A DNA stretch of 64,000 nt, taken from the NCBI GenBank assembly GCA_947396885.1, contig OX377202.1, positions 82,750,408-82,814,407 on the forward strand, given 5' to 3'. The first letter of the stretch is position 1, and each line of letters opens with the position of its first letter. Shown in pieces: positions 45,280-56,827 of the stretch. The position numbers and the translations under genes are program-made. This DNA comes from Heligmosomoides polygyrus polygyrus (lineage: Eukaryota; Nematoda; Chromadorea; Rhabditida; Heligmosomidae). The notes below the pieces were generated by a model. It was not told the origin of the DNA. It saw only the letters and a program-made list of their open reading frames with translations, and did no database searches.

Positions 45280-47370
45280 TGGCTCCAACATATTCAGGTC
45301 ACTGGTAATTGGCGTATTCGTTGAAGTGTTCAAAGGAAGACCCATTTCAGGCGATTTTAGAAAAAAACCCGACTGTTGAATAATCTATGCACTAGAGTTA
45401 GCATCGAACAGCACGAAGAAAAGGTTGGTGCATAATTTGGTCACGATCTACTCTAGTTTTCATTACATGGTATATCATACACTGGAAATTGAAAATTGAA
45501 TTTGAACCAATTTCTGTATCATTTGGAACCATTTTGACGAACTCCAGCAACTCAGAATAGATGACCTTCCACGGCAAAAGAAAAAAGGAAAGCTCAAGTA
45601 ACCTTTCCTTACAAGATATGACATGTGAAAGTACCCTATTAAACCACTTTCTTGAGCAGCAAAAAAGGAATTTCAGTTATTCTGTACCTCATAAACTGGT
45701 ACATACATCGGATGCCACTCCGTAACCCTCAATTTATTTCTTTACTTGAAGGTTACCACCTTTTTCGAAAAGAGATTATAGAGAGCGAATCGTAGGTAAT
45801 ACGTAAGAATGCTTATTTGATCTTCGGACATGAGCTGGCATTAGCGATCAATGTTCTAGGTCACCCTTAGAAGGTAACTTATGGTAATTGGTGTTCTATT
45901 GCTCGCAAAATCCTGGAGGCAGGGTCGTAGATTAGATAGAAAGATTCCGCTGAAGATCTGATGGTGAGAGCAAAATGTAAAAGTATAAAAAAGAGAAAAT
46001 GTCCTGCTTCGGTAAATGAAGAGCACCTATCCATCGAGTGTAAGCTCCAAATAACACATCTCTAAGTTCATCTGTACAAAGCTGTAGGCGTCAAAGTTGA
46101 AAGCTATAATCTCCGTTGTGAGTCGTCTTCAAATTCGCCCCTTATATAGCGGTAATTGTCTGGATTTCTAGAAAAGCTTTCAGAGAAGAGATCTCTGAAA
46201 TCGAATGAACGGGGATGTCGAAGATGTGAAAAGTTGTGAGCTACAGCTTTTTAATTGCTCACAACTGAGAAACTATTACTAGCGACTTTGGAGTGGTGAT
46301 CTAAAGTTAAAGGCGGAAAAATTCTTTTGGTCCGACCTACATATTAGCTCAAGAAAGTTCCAAAACCTATGAATCAAAGTATTTTACATTATCAAGAAGG
46401 ACTGAGTCAGTCAGGAATCTGCCGCTAATTATGACATACATGCTTTCACTTATATGTATAAATTAAGGAGAAAGTAGAAAGGTGCCGCTTTAATCACTGC
46501 CTGGGACGTGCCATGCATTTTGCGGTGCAAGTCTAGGAAAAGGGTCCGTTCTGATCTTCCTCATGCGATGAGTTTGTCCGAAAAATTGTGAAGTTAAAAC
46601 GTTACACCTAAGCCTGCTTTGTACAGGGTGAATCTGTTGACAGATATCGAGGAGATATAGCGCGGTCAAGTCTCCCCCTCTCCCACCCCCCCCCCCCCAT
46701 CTCTTTAGACATTTTACTTCTACTTTTATTTTACGGGATCAAAAGTTGAATGCATATTAAGTTAATAGAGATGCCTGTAGTGGTTAGTCAATGAACAAGT
46801 GGTTTGACCTTCCCCATAAAAATCTAGAGCTACGTAGTTCACATAGAATACGTAGATGTAACGATTGATTGACCTGGGCCGGACCCGAAACAAATTTCAT
46901 CCCACGTGGGCATGCGCAATGTTAATTAGGAAGAATAAAAATCGGTACCGTATCCGAAGATTTCGGTGACATGCGTGAAATCGTCCCAGGACTTATTGTC
47001 TTCATGTGCTTAAACGTCGCATTTTGGCAGCTGCATAAATCTCAATCGTGCTGAACTCTCATTTCTTGTGAATGCGTAGCCGAATGAAGGGCTTCTAATC
47101 GTATACGTGTACGTTACTTGATGCTGCTAACAAAGAAAGATTAAAGAATCCTGTCCTTGCGGAATGACCAAAGGGGCACACAGATTAGAGCACGTCAGAG
47201 AGCCTCTTTCGCGATAAGATGGGACAGAGTATGATCCGGAGTGTACGCAATGGACTTCTTAACATCATAGAACCTTGACCATAAACATCAAGGGGTCGCG
47301 CGAGACTGCAAAACCTTGGAGAGCAAGCAATTGGGTAAGCAGGTCCAACCAAGATGGGTTACGGTCCGCT
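45280..47370. other. Mostly featureless; possible SINE relic at 46483-46905
   Basis: Weak SINE family 1 blocks occur (GGACGTGCCATGCATTTTGC near 46502; TGACCTGGGCCGGACCCGAA near 46870). A C13 run lies at 46686-46698. I see no exon. Confidence 0.3.
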
Positions 47371-47375
47371 GTTTA

Positions 47376-49250
47376 TTTATTGATTTATTTATTTCTGGCG
47401 TGAATTACAATCAATCACACGCGTATAAGACCCTAGCACAAACAACAAATATGAAAATATGTAACTAAATCCATCTACGAGAGACCTCTTCGGGTTAAAA
47501 CTTGCTTAAACTAACAAGCATACATGTTATGAGAACCTCCAGATTCGCCTATAAGTAGGTTGAGTTCCTTAAGGTTCCGATAAGTGAGGAAGTTAGACCT
47601 AACCTGTAACCTTGGCACTTGGGGATACAGTGTAAGTCTTCCTCCTCGACTCCTCGCTATTGGGACAACAAAAAACTTTGCTTTCAATGGAAATCCTGTT
47701 TGTGAGAATCCTAAAAGGCATGATCAGATCAGCCCTTTTACTCCTGCTTCGAAGGGAAGGTAAGCCAAGTTGATTACTGATCTTTCAACTCTGTTTGGAA
47801 TGTCAGCATACCCTAGCTTGAGGCACCTCATAAATAGTTTACGTGTGTAGTCATTTTGAACGCTTTCAAGTAATTGGATATGTTCCCAGGAGAGCTTGAG
47901 GATCATTTGTTTTTAAAGTCTTGAACAGGTTATAAGTTCGGTAGTTAGCTGACCTTACAAGAAGTTTAAAATGTAGATCGAAGTCCAGATCACTCGATAC
48001 AAGAATACCTAAGCCTCGAGCCTCCGAAACCTGCTGCAGGTCAATGCCTTTGAGCCTGTAGATTGGAAAATGGGGCTGACTCCTAGGGTGTACTATTAGG
48101 TTGTCCCATAAGTCTCCGCCGTTTTTTCAACGATTCACTGCAGATTTCGCCGGCGGTTTCTTGCATAGCGCTGCATAGCTTTCGAAAGAGAATGATTTGC
48201 TCTATCGGAATTTGTATTGCATTTCTTTTTTCATCATGAAATTTGTCAATTTTTAGGTCGTTGAAGTGAAAAGTGAAAAAGTGAAAAAGTAGCCATTTGC
48301 GCACTTGTTCTCTCCGCCTAGGTTTGTAATTTTTTGCGCAGTTTTTTATAGCATTTGGAAGACAATGTTCGGCACTACAAGAATGCATGTTGGTCCTGTT
48401 TGCTCACTTGTCCTTCATTGATTTTTAGTCCATCAAATAGGGAATTCCGACTTTTCCGTCTGAATTTTTACCAAAACTCGGGTTCTATGGTTGGACTTTT
48501 TTGCTTGGTGTCACATGTCGTTTGGAAGAGGATGTCTTGCTCAGTAAGAATTTGTGTCGCGCCTATTGGCTCGCGCTGATTTCTTTCGAATATCAACAAC
48601 TGAAGAAGGAGAAGGAGTTGTTGGTGAAGACGATTTTTCTCTTTTTGGCATTTTGTTGATATTCAATAGAAATCAATAAAGCAACACATGTTCCTATAGA
48701 GCAAGGCATTCTCTTTCGAACGACATATAATAACAACCCAAAAAGTCCAACCACAGAGCAGGAGCTGTCAGCAAAAACAACCATCCTCCTTCGGGCGTCC
48801 TAATTTGATGGCCTAAAAATCAATAAAGGGCAAGTGAGAAAATAGGTCCAACACATATTCTTGTAGTACAGAACATTGTCTTCCAAATACTATAAAAAAC
48901 TGCGCAAAAAATAGAAACCTAGGCGGAGAGAACAAGTGCGCAAATGGCTACTTTTTCACTTTTTCACTTTTCACTTCAACGACCTAAAAATTGACAAATT
49001 TCATGATGAAAAAGAAATGCAATACATGTTCTGATAGAGCAAATCATTCTCTTTGGAAAGCTGTGCAGCGCTATGCAGGTGACCGCCGGTGAATCGAAAA
49101 GTGCAGTGCAGTGAATCGTTGAAAAAAAAAAACGGCGAAGACTTATGGGACAACCTAATACAAAGCAATGTGCTTTCTCAACCGCTGAAGGAAGTTCCCA
49201 GTCGTCTACCCATTTTTCAACAAAATCAACAGCATCTTTCTGTTCCTAAG
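47376..49250 (-). pseudogene. CR1/Jockey-like LINE 3' fragment interrupted by a MITE
   Basis: The minus strand reads DAVDFVEKWVDDWELPSAVE then KAHCFV up to 49161. It jumps the MITE at 48096-49158 and continues in frame as VHPRSQPHFPIYRLKG, GLGILVSSDLDFDLHFK, LLESVQNDYTRKLFMRCL and NLAYLPFE. These are the reverse transcriptase thumb and connection blocks of CR1/Jockey-type LINEs. After a frameshift near 47724 come SRGGRLTLYPQVPRLQVRSN and FLTYR, the usual C-terminal block, then a 3' UTR and an AATAAATAAA-rich end (47371-47395 on plus). Upstream of 49250 the frame closes, so the element is 5'-truncated or decayed. Confidence 0.68.
48096..49158. mobile_element. Palindromic mariner-type MITE, copy 1
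   Basis: At 1063 bp it is bounded by TTAGGTTGTCCCATAAGTCT and its inverse, with TA on both sides (48094-48095, 49159-49160). The two halves are diverged inverted repeats along the full length, including CTTTTTCACTTTTTCACTTT blocks and TTGATTTTTAGgCCATCAAAT blocks on both sides of a centre near 48630. There is no transposase. The ORFs inside are shared with copy 2 only because the DNA is. Confidence 0.8.
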
Positions 49251-49259
49251 TGATACGTC

Positions 49260-50070
49260 GGACCGAAGGTTTCCACCGCTTTTGACTTTGATTTCAAACG
49301 ATCATGACATTGTATAGTGTTACCATTTTACGTCGTAGTAAAAACCTGTACACGTAGCATAACTTCGCCAGGGAACGCAGCCGGTAAAATTTTCTTGGTT
49401 GTGAATAACTGCGCAGAAAGAACCAATGAACTGTCAGAATTCATTTTTTACATCCTCCCGTGCCAGGTGAAACTTCTCCTAAGAAGGCTTCCTACGAAAT
49501 TCGGGGAACAAGAATGTGAAAGCACTGTAGATAATTTTAATAGATTTCAACTCTAAAGTTTACAGTTTTTGTATGTATAATTTTGACGGTGTGTTATTTT
49601 GAGCTGCCAATCGAATAAGTAGGAACATTTCGAAAACTTTCCATAGATGTTCATACACTTTCTTAGTATTCTGATCAGCATGTTTTTCTTTCTTGTACCA
49701 GTGTGATTTTCAGATTCCTTTTTAAATTGTGCCAGCAAAAGGTCAGCATTTACTAAAAACTGTTACTATGAGAGTGACCTAGAAGCTTCACAAAGGTTCA
49801 AATAGAGAGGTAAAGTTCTTCGCCAATTTCTTGCAAACTTTCTTCTCTCTTGGCCACGGCTCGCTCTTCATAATGTTCAGTTAACGTTTTCGAAAAATTC
49901 ACGCTTTTTCCACTAAAAGAGGAAACCAAATGTGTCGTCAGCACTCCGTTTGTCGAGTGCCAGACCATAGAGAACAGCCTAGGTGAACGTTCCTCGTTAT
50001 CTTTTGCAAGAATACGACTTAGCAGAAATACCCCGGCCACTGGGCAAAACTACTGTGTCCCATGTATACA
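49260..50070. other. No recognised feature
   Basis: No exon or transposon signal that I can support. Confidence 0.35.
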
Positions 50071-50074
50071 TTGA

Positions 50075-50372
50075 ATCGAGTGAATCATTTTCGGATATCC
50101 AATTCGGATATCCTCGATCCGAATCATCCAAAAATACCGTGGTCTGCGAAATTGCCGTTATCCGAATCATCCAAAAATTGGGGGTCCGCAAAATCACTGT
50201 TACCCGAATCATCCAATTATCCCAAGGCTTTCGATCGGATTCATTGTATCGAATGAATCATTTTCGGATATTCGATTCGTCTATCCCGATCCGAATCATC
50301 CAAAAAATCCGGTGTTCCCGAAATCGTCGTTATCGGAATCATCCAACTATCCGAAGGCTTTCGATCGGATCC
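50075..50372. repeat. Nested tandem repeat of a CCGAATCATCCAA motif
   Basis: CGAATCATCCAA recurs about every 45-55 bp (near 50120, 50162, 50204, 50295 and 50336), joined by GAAAT(T/C)GCCGTTA-like spacers. A longer unit that starts ATGAATCATTTTCGGATAT and ends AAGGCTTTCGATCGGAT is itself repeated twice. The 132-codon ORF across it is a repeat artefact. Confidence 0.7.
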
Positions 50373-50592
50373 AATCTATAGTCCCATATCTGATCTTTAC
50401 TGCTGAGTTTCTAAACAATTTCTACCCAACGAACAGTCGAATTTTGATTTAGTTCTGCCATGGTGTTTCCGAGATTCAGAAAATAAAGCCCACATAACTC
50501 GGGCTTTCAGGTTTATCATGAAAAATGGGCTAAACTCTTTAAATATGGGAATCACATACATACATATAGAATTACATTAAACATTTTATGCG

Positions 50593-50745
50593 CGCGAAGG
50601 GTAAAGCCCTGACTTGTCCATCGACAGGCCACTATAAGTCATTGTGCAGGCCATGTACGCATTTACATTGCCTCTACGACATGCCATAGGTGCATGCCAA
50701 AAAGAAGTTGAGCAACGCCATCCTCTGTGCTTATCAAATTTACCT
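50593..50745 (+). repeat. SINE family 1 tail-half copy
   Basis: GCGCGAAGGGTAAAGCCCTG, ACTTGTCCATCGACAGGCCAC, GCATTTACATTGCCTCTACG and GCAACGCCATCCTCTG. The tRNA-like head is absent. Confidence 0.5.
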
Positions 50746-50897
50746 TGAATATTTCATACGTATTGAAAACTGCATTCTTTACAAACGAAACCTATGAACT
50801 CATGGGTTTTATAACCTAAACAATGGCGGAAACGTTCAAAGCACTGAAACGGCCTAAACTTCCGGTAAAACCTATTCTAATAGGATATTATAAGCTA

Positions 50898-51150
50898 TTA
50901 GATGGATGTTTAGTTTCGATCAAAACCTGCGCCAGGCGGAACTCGGCATATTGACCCCATAAATACTCTTTCGAAATACTGTGAGGACCCGAGGATATCG
51001 TGTATGTTAGGTATGATCAAACAGCGCCGGTGGTGTAAGGCGTAGCATGTGCTCGGAAAGCAGAGGTAGGGGTTACCGGTTCCCGAATTCCGCAAGAGTT
51101 TTGATCGCTACTAAACATCCATTCTACAGCTTATAACCTCCACAGCAACT
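50898..51150 (+). repeat. Degenerate copy of the second SINE family
   Basis: Inverted ends gatggatgtttagtttcgat (50901) and its counterpart ending aaacatccatt (51121) enclose AGCGCCGGTGGTGTAAGGCG and a decayed T arm (GGTTCCCGAATTCCGC). It is followed by ACAGCTTATAACCTCCACAG, equivalent to the ACAGCTCACAACCTCGATAC 3' end. Confidence 0.5.
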
Positions 51151-51771
51151 GTACTGGATCTCAACAGACACGTAAAACGTTATACTGCGTCGATTGGGAT
51201 AAACCCTTGCGGCAAATCTCGCTATCGTTAATCTACCCTCGCCATAACGTTCCCTATGAATATCCGCAAATTGAAGGTAGCAAGACGATGTGCAGAGATC
51301 TAACACCATACGGCAACCTATGGATGAGGACGTATTCACCAAACTACAGTACCTCCAACTTCCGGTTTCCTGTCCCACGTCCCCCCCCCCCCCCGTCCGC
51401 CAGCGTTAATTATTCGCTCGTCCTCGTGATAATCCAGTGTGTACCTTTCGACAAGTGCATGTAACAGGGCAAAAAAAAAAAGAACGAGGGTATCTCTCAG
51501 GAGCAAAAGCAAACATGATTACGGTGGAATAGCAAGAACGTCCTTGTCAGGTGAGCCGCATAAAAAGACACTTAAGCGTTTTATTGCTTCGAGAATGGCT
51601 TTGTGCGCTTTCTGCCGTCTCAAGAATTTAACTCAATTTTGAGCAGCTGAATGTAGTTAGGCGTCCTACATGAGATGTTAAATTGGACTGCAAAAGATAC
51701 CACTAGGGAAGTAAAAGAACGACGTTTCAGCAGCGGATGGGGAGCATTTTCCAGAAGATTTTCCCACTCAC

Positions 51772-51897
51772 TGTGTGTGGATTCAAAAGTGTGGCCACCG
51801 CTCGAAGACAGGAGACGACGTTCGGAGGTAGGTCGCGGTTGGCCAGCATGTCCACCACGAGTCCTCTTGCTTCCGACACATTCGACGATTGAACATT
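51772..51897 (-). CDS. pde-3: Exon of a PDE3-type cyclic nucleotide phosphodiesterase
   Basis: PDE3 enzymes hydrolyse cAMP and cGMP and are membrane-associated through an N-terminal region. The exon is 126 nt (42 codons, phase 0 to 0). The acceptor is GATGTATTTGCAG (ends 51898) and the donor GTGAGT (from 51771). The product contains SEARGLVVDMLANRDLPPNV then VSCLRAVATLLNPHT. This matches, by my memory of the family, the conserved PDE3 segment with the pattern EA-GL--D-LA---LPPNV--SLRAV--LL, which lies well before the catalytic domain. Third positions are GC-rich against AT-rich flanks. No catalytic HNxxH or HD exon was found in this window. The gene symbol rests on this one motif. Confidence 0.68.
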
Positions 51898-52171
51898 CTG
51901 CAAATACATCGTTGTATTCATTTTGTTTAAATACATTGCCATAGAATTGACTCACTTCCACATACAGTGCATGTGGGAATACTTACTAGTTTATCTATTT
52001 ATACAGAGCGAGCATTATACACATCGATATATGATGCAATAAAAGTACTAAGAACAAAATTAAGCTTAGAAAAAACCGATAATATCAAGGCGGATGGCAA
52101 GGCAATAGTTCTTCTAACGATCTTTTAAAATACACTTTTCGACAAACTGTAAAACTGTCTGTCTCTTGGCT

Positions 52172-52230
52172 AAAGGTGATGTAAGTGATGAAGCCTGACC
52201 TTCTCAGGCTTGATCACCGACATCACCTTT
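52172..52230. repeat. 27-bp inverted repeat, 5-nt spacer
   Basis: aaaggtgatgtaagtgatga followed by agcctga, spacer ccttc, then tcaggcttgatcaccgacat and caccttt. The arms pair with one or two mismatches. No flanking duplication seen. Confidence 0.65.
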
Positions 52231-52866
52231 CTTTTTATTCTCGTAACCGTTTTTGCTCTTTTACTCGTTATCATTGGCTGGCCAAAAAATGACATTGGAT
52301 TTTTAGTCAGCTTTCGAGTGAGAAATTTGTGATTCATTAGAATTTCAAAATTAAAAATATCATTCTAATCATTATGACTAGAAGAAACTTAATTTAAAGA
52401 GGATCAGCTACAGAAGCTTCAGAGGCTAATGGGTTTGCTATACTTTTCGCGACAAGTTGTCGCGCTCACTCGATTGATTCTGTCGGGTACGACAAACTGA
52501 GCTGCTGAGCTCAAATGTGCGTGCTTTCACAAGTATTCAAAGTGACTAAAAAGGCGCTTTAGGACGCTCAAAAGCGGTGCAAGTCGGCCTGCGCGTTCTT
52601 GTCCGCCAAACAAAAGACTTGCCCTGCAATGTAGTTTGTTTCCTTATGAAGACTGATATGAGAAACATCGTAGATGCCTACTTGTAGCAAATTCACACAT
52701 GAGAACGATGTTCTGGGATAGGAAGTAGGTGTAATTGTGGTGCATAACACACGATCATTCTCGAAAAAAAAATATACGGTTTCCGACGTTTTCTTAAATT
52801 TCTATTTCAAATATTAGAGACCTCTCGCAAGCCTTTACACTCCATACCAAGAACAATCCACGTGAC

Positions 52867-53019
52867 ATTTTCCTGCGTTTGAAGTAAGAGGCGTATGTGG
52901 TAGTGTGGTGCTTCCGAACATAGATCGAGAGCACGGCTATGTGAATCGGAGATTATTCTCAATACTGTTGACTGTCTGCTATTTAGTTCAGCAAGAGCTG
53001 CCTTGGAGCGGGAACAGAG
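52867..53019 (-). CDS. Possible upstream exon on the same strand as the PDE3 exon
   Basis: A long pyrimidine-rich acceptor (TTTCTTCTTCTTCCTCTTCAG) ends at 53020. Of the three frames only one stays open: LCSRSKAALAELNSRQSTVL, then RIISDSHSRALDLCSEAPH, then YHIRLLLQTQEN. The donor is weak (GTCACG at 52866), so the 3' limit is approximate; with it the exon would be 153 nt and end in phase 0, compatible with the next exon. I see no specific PDE3 motif, so membership in the same gene is inferred from strand, distance and phase. Confidence 0.35.
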
Positions 53020-53903
53020 CTGAAGAGGAAGAAGAAGAAAGTGCATTTTCTGTTACTTGGCTTTAGAATAGTTTGCAATGGAGGATGCGCTAAACTGTAC
53101 GTGGAAAATTTAGTATAGGTTATTAGGCATAGGCACAGTAACGACCGATATCAAGAATTGCATGGACATCTCAAACGAATGCGGCGGACCGCTGCTCTAT
53201 GATAGCTTTGTTAGGCCTGACAGAATCTAAAGCGACTTTATTACTGCGCGGCTAAGACCTTCACTGCTGACTTGATGAAAGGGAAAAGTACACATCAGGG
53301 GTTGGAGTCGTAGGACTATGGAGAAAAGGTCTAGTGGATAACAAAAGAATACGTTGCGCACCGATATGATTACAAGTAATCGTAAGATTTTTTATTCATT
53401 TTGAAACTTTAACAAAGTGATGTCAAGGCATGTAAACATCTTTACTGTGAAGAGTACAGTAGCGTACATGATTAACATACCTCTCCTGCTCTAATAACAT
53501 CTCTGTCTTAGTCCATCTTCAATCTCAAAACTAGTCATGGTTCGATACCCGCAAGTGTGCAGTACAGCACACTCTGTCACCAGACCGACTCGATTAAAAT
53601 CTACTACGGCGTTCTCAAAATGATCATACGGCTTCTGTTCACTTTGAGACCCTGGAGTCTATAAGTATTTCTCTACCAGCCCTTAATCAAGAAGAAACAC
53701 TTTTCAACAGATTCTGGAATCATGTGAAAAAAGTAGAGCCACATAACAGAGTTTATTTGTCTCAGTTAGAAAAGGAAGGCTAGGAACCTCAAATTGCCAC
53801 GCTGTGGAATAGAACCATATATCCTGTCAAATACACTAATATTCTTACGATTTGTTACGTTTCACAATTTAACACGGTCTGCTAAACAAAGGCACTTTGA
53901 AAC

Positions 53904-54202
53904 CGGGCGAGCGGTAGGAGTGGGAGGAGGCGCCCACTATCGCCGGAGCTCAGATTCGATGTTCTCGGTTTGAATTTCTCGCCCAGGCCACCCTTCACCC
54001 CTCCGGGTCGGCAAGGTGGTGCTAGATATGCCTGAGAGAGACAAAATACATACTGGCTTCTTTATCGGATAGCCACCGCAAATGTTGTGTAGGCCAAATA
54101 AGCGTACAAGTTATCTGCACGATATCTCGTAGAAGTAGAATGTGTGGCGTATCCCGCAAAGATTTGACTAATGCGGACTTTATTCTTATCCTTATCCTTA
54201 TA
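53904..54202 (+). repeat. tRNA-derived SINE copy (family 1)
   Basis: Head CGGGCGAGCGGTAGGAGTGG (A box mutated), B-box region CTCGGTTTGAATTTCTCGCC, body GATAGCCACCGCAAATG and GTAGAAGTAGAATGTGTGGCG, tail ttcttatccttatccttata. Diverged but full length. Confidence 0.62.
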
Positions 54203-54789
54203 CTTCGTAACTACGAATTCATTCATATCTGAGAAAATTCATGCATGCATGCACAACCCTTGTTGAAATGCAGATAAAGTACTTGTTATGTAAATTAACA
54301 AAACCGTATCACCTCTCCACTTTTCTTTCTTACCGGCCTAGGGAAAGATGACAATACGCAGTTACAGTAAAAGTTTACCACAGTCTTTCCTTTTTGGGCT
54401 TTTATGAAATCTCGCCGACATGAGAGCGTTAGAGCGCAACAAAGCGACATTCACGATCTCCTGCTGAGCTTCGCTGAGTAAGCCCGTTATCGAGAACGAG
54501 TTGACGATGAATGAAAGGTTTACTCAAGCTGCAACATTTTGCTTCCGACAACAAAAGAAACGCCGGCGCACGAGTGCAGGCTGAGGCATCTGACGGAATG
54601 ATATACAGGCATCCTGTTTGACATCATAAAAAGTGAAAAGAGAGTGGTCGACGCCAATTAATCGTTTTGAAATGGTCTGACCAATCTACTTTGCCTAGGT
54701 ATTTGTGGACGTAGTTTGAAGCAGATGCATTTGGTCATATAATAGAAGTGACTAGAAAGAAGAAGAACCACCGTTTTGTTCTTCTCACA

Positions 54790-54915
54790 TGTGTTTAAGA
54801 AACCAACTAAGAATGAGCGAAGGGATGGTTGGTCTGTGTGCGGATCGCACCGAACCTTTTGATTCGTGGTGTTACACGAGACAAAGCCTCTCACCGACTG
54901 CGTTACCCCACTCCA
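54790..54915 (-). repeat. SINE family 1 head-side fragment
   Basis: GCGAAGGGATGGTTGGTCTG, GATCGCACCGAACCTTTTG and CTCTCACCGACTGCGTTAC appear in order, with heavy decay. A second faint head-like block is at about 55020-55125. Confidence 0.35.
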
Positions 54916-55404
54916 CAAGTAGCTGCGGGATAGGGATAAAAAGGTCAAAGGATAGTGCTATTGCAAGAATTCCTGCGCCACTTGTGGCGAACGATAGTCA
55001 AGTTTTCAGAGAAGAGAGTGGTGTCAATTCACCGATACCAGACGGATAGAAATGTTGTCCGCGTGGAAACCGAACCAAGAGCCTCGATACGAGAGACAAG
55101 CAACAGTCGGTGCGGTGTACTGGCCTTGTTCAACTTTACATAGGTGATGGCTCCCACTTACATGAAGTGTGTGCTAGCGAAATCTAGGAAGGAAAAGAAA
55201 AATACAAGAGCGGACACAAGAACGATCAGTGGAAGACTTCGTTTCCTCCCTTACTTTAGGAGGATCTTTGTAATACGTTCCTTCTATTGCTCGAGGTGGA
55301 GTGAAGAAGAGAACCAAATAAGCTTCAGGTGAAGAATACAATAACAATACAACACGTGAAAGAAACAGCAATAAAATAGTAATAATTGTAGAAATAATAA
55401 ATAA

Positions 55405-55690
55405 CAAAGGATAAAGGACGGCGCTACTCAACCCTTTTTGGGATGCGCCGCGCACTCTACTTCTACGGGATCCCGTGAAGGACATTTGAGTGCGTATTTG
55501 GTCATACAATGACTTGCGGTGGCTAGAAGACCAAAATGTCAGTGATTATCCTTTCCGTGCAGATTTGATACCAGATCGCCTACCCCGAAAGGATGGAAGG
55601 CTTGGTTGGTCTGGTAGGAAAATTCGAACCAGCAAGCTGGTATCGGGTGGACGCTACAGCTGGCCTTTTCCGACTGCGCTACACGCGCCC
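55405..55690 (-). repeat. tRNA-derived SINE copy (family 1)
   Basis: Full length: tail side caaaggataaaggacggcgc, GGATGCGCCGCGCACTCTAC, GGTCATACAATGACTTGCGG, GAAAATTCGAACCAGCAAGC, CCGACTGCGCTACACGCGCCC. It precedes another full copy in the same orientation by about 60 bp. Confidence 0.7.
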
Positions 55691-55751
55691 AATAAAAAAT
55701 ATTAGTAGTAATGAAAGTAAAACAAAGTGAGGTTTCTTGACAGTATAAATA

Positions 55752-56046
55752 AAAGGATAAAGGATAAAGGACTGCGTTACTCAATCCCTTTTGGATGCGC
55801 CATGCATTCTACTTCTACGGGATGTCGTGGAGGCGATTTGAATGCGTATTTGGCCATACAATGACTTACGGTGGCCAGCTGATGAACAAGTCAGCGCTTC
55901 AACCTTCCCAGACAAGTCTAGTACCAATTCACCGCCCCCGGAGGGACGGAAGGCTTAGTTGGCCTGGGCGGGAAATCCGAACCAGGAACCTGGTATCGGG
56001 TGCAGGCGACAGTCGGCGTCTCCTCCGACTGCGCTGCACGCGCCCT
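55752..56046 (-). repeat. tRNA-derived SINE copy (family 1)
   Basis: Near consensus: aaaggataaaggataaagg, TGCGCCATGCATTCTACTTC, GTATTTGGCCATACAATGAC, GGGAAATCCGAACCAGGAAC, CTCCGACTGCGCTGCACGCG. The two-unit AAGGATA tail shows the terminal repeat clearly. A cagtat hexamer on each side (55741, 56048) could be a short duplication but is weak. Confidence 0.72.
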
Positions 56047-56433
56047 GCAGTATGGATGAGATTAGAAAATCATGAAAAAAAGCTTTTTGAAAGAATAAGG
56101 GAAGAAACAAATCAAAAAAGAAGTTGAAAGATATTTCCAAGAAATGTTGTGTATGCCGGATTGAAAGGCACCAAGGACTAAAGTTCTTCTAAATAATTCC
56201 GAATTTTAAATAAGAGTAAATAAACAATAGATGTGAAGGAAAAACTGGTAACAGATATAACAAAAGCCACCACGAGCATATTTGTCTTAGTTAACTAGCC
56301 CTTGTTATGTCTTTTACACCTTCCTTCCAATAGGTAGTGGTTTGGCTTATATCACTGCTACGTGTTCACCGTGATATAACAGGATGCTCCAAAAAAGACT
56401 TTCTTCCTGTTGCAACTCTCGTCGCATCTTAGT

Positions 56434-56559
56434 CCTATGTTATACTTCGGCGACGGTGTTGTCGGCGACCTCGGCTGCAGTGCTACACGGGTTGCTACGC
56501 AGTGCGTGGCAGCCCGCGCAACACAGCGTCGCCGACGCGCCGCCGAAGTATAACATAGG
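56434..56559. repeat. GC-rich foldback of 126 bp
   Basis: cctatgttatacttcggcg at the left is mirrored by cgccgaagtataacatagg at the right. Inside, GTTGTCGGCGAC and GTCGCCGAC give a second stem. GC content is far above the flanks. No duplication or ORF of note. Confidence 0.7.
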
Positions 56560-56827
56560 CCTTAAGCGCACTCCGGTTTGTGAAGTATTTTGTAGTTTCT
56601 ATGGTTTTCTTCCGTTGGATTGACTGAGAGTAATGCTTTCCGCTTAGAACGCGCATTTGTTTGGCTATTTGTTTGCCATTCGGGTGCTGTATTACCATTA
56701 AGCATTGCTTAGAATTGTTGGTTCTTATTGTTGGTTTTCTATTTCCTTTTTCGACTCGGAAGTCTGTCCTACTAACATTGCCTTTTTGATAAAGTTCTTA
56801 ACACGCCCCTCAGTGGCGTAGCAAATA

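Noticed and set aside
48083..48388. 101-codon minus-strand frame inside MITE copy 1, also seen in part at 57678-57887
   Set aside because: Both lie in the shared MITE DNA and have low-complexity residues and no transposase motif. Conservation reflects the element, not a protein.
49983..50381. 132-codon plus-strand frame
   Set aside because: It spans the CGAATCATCC tandem repeat and its residues simply repeat the DNA repeat.
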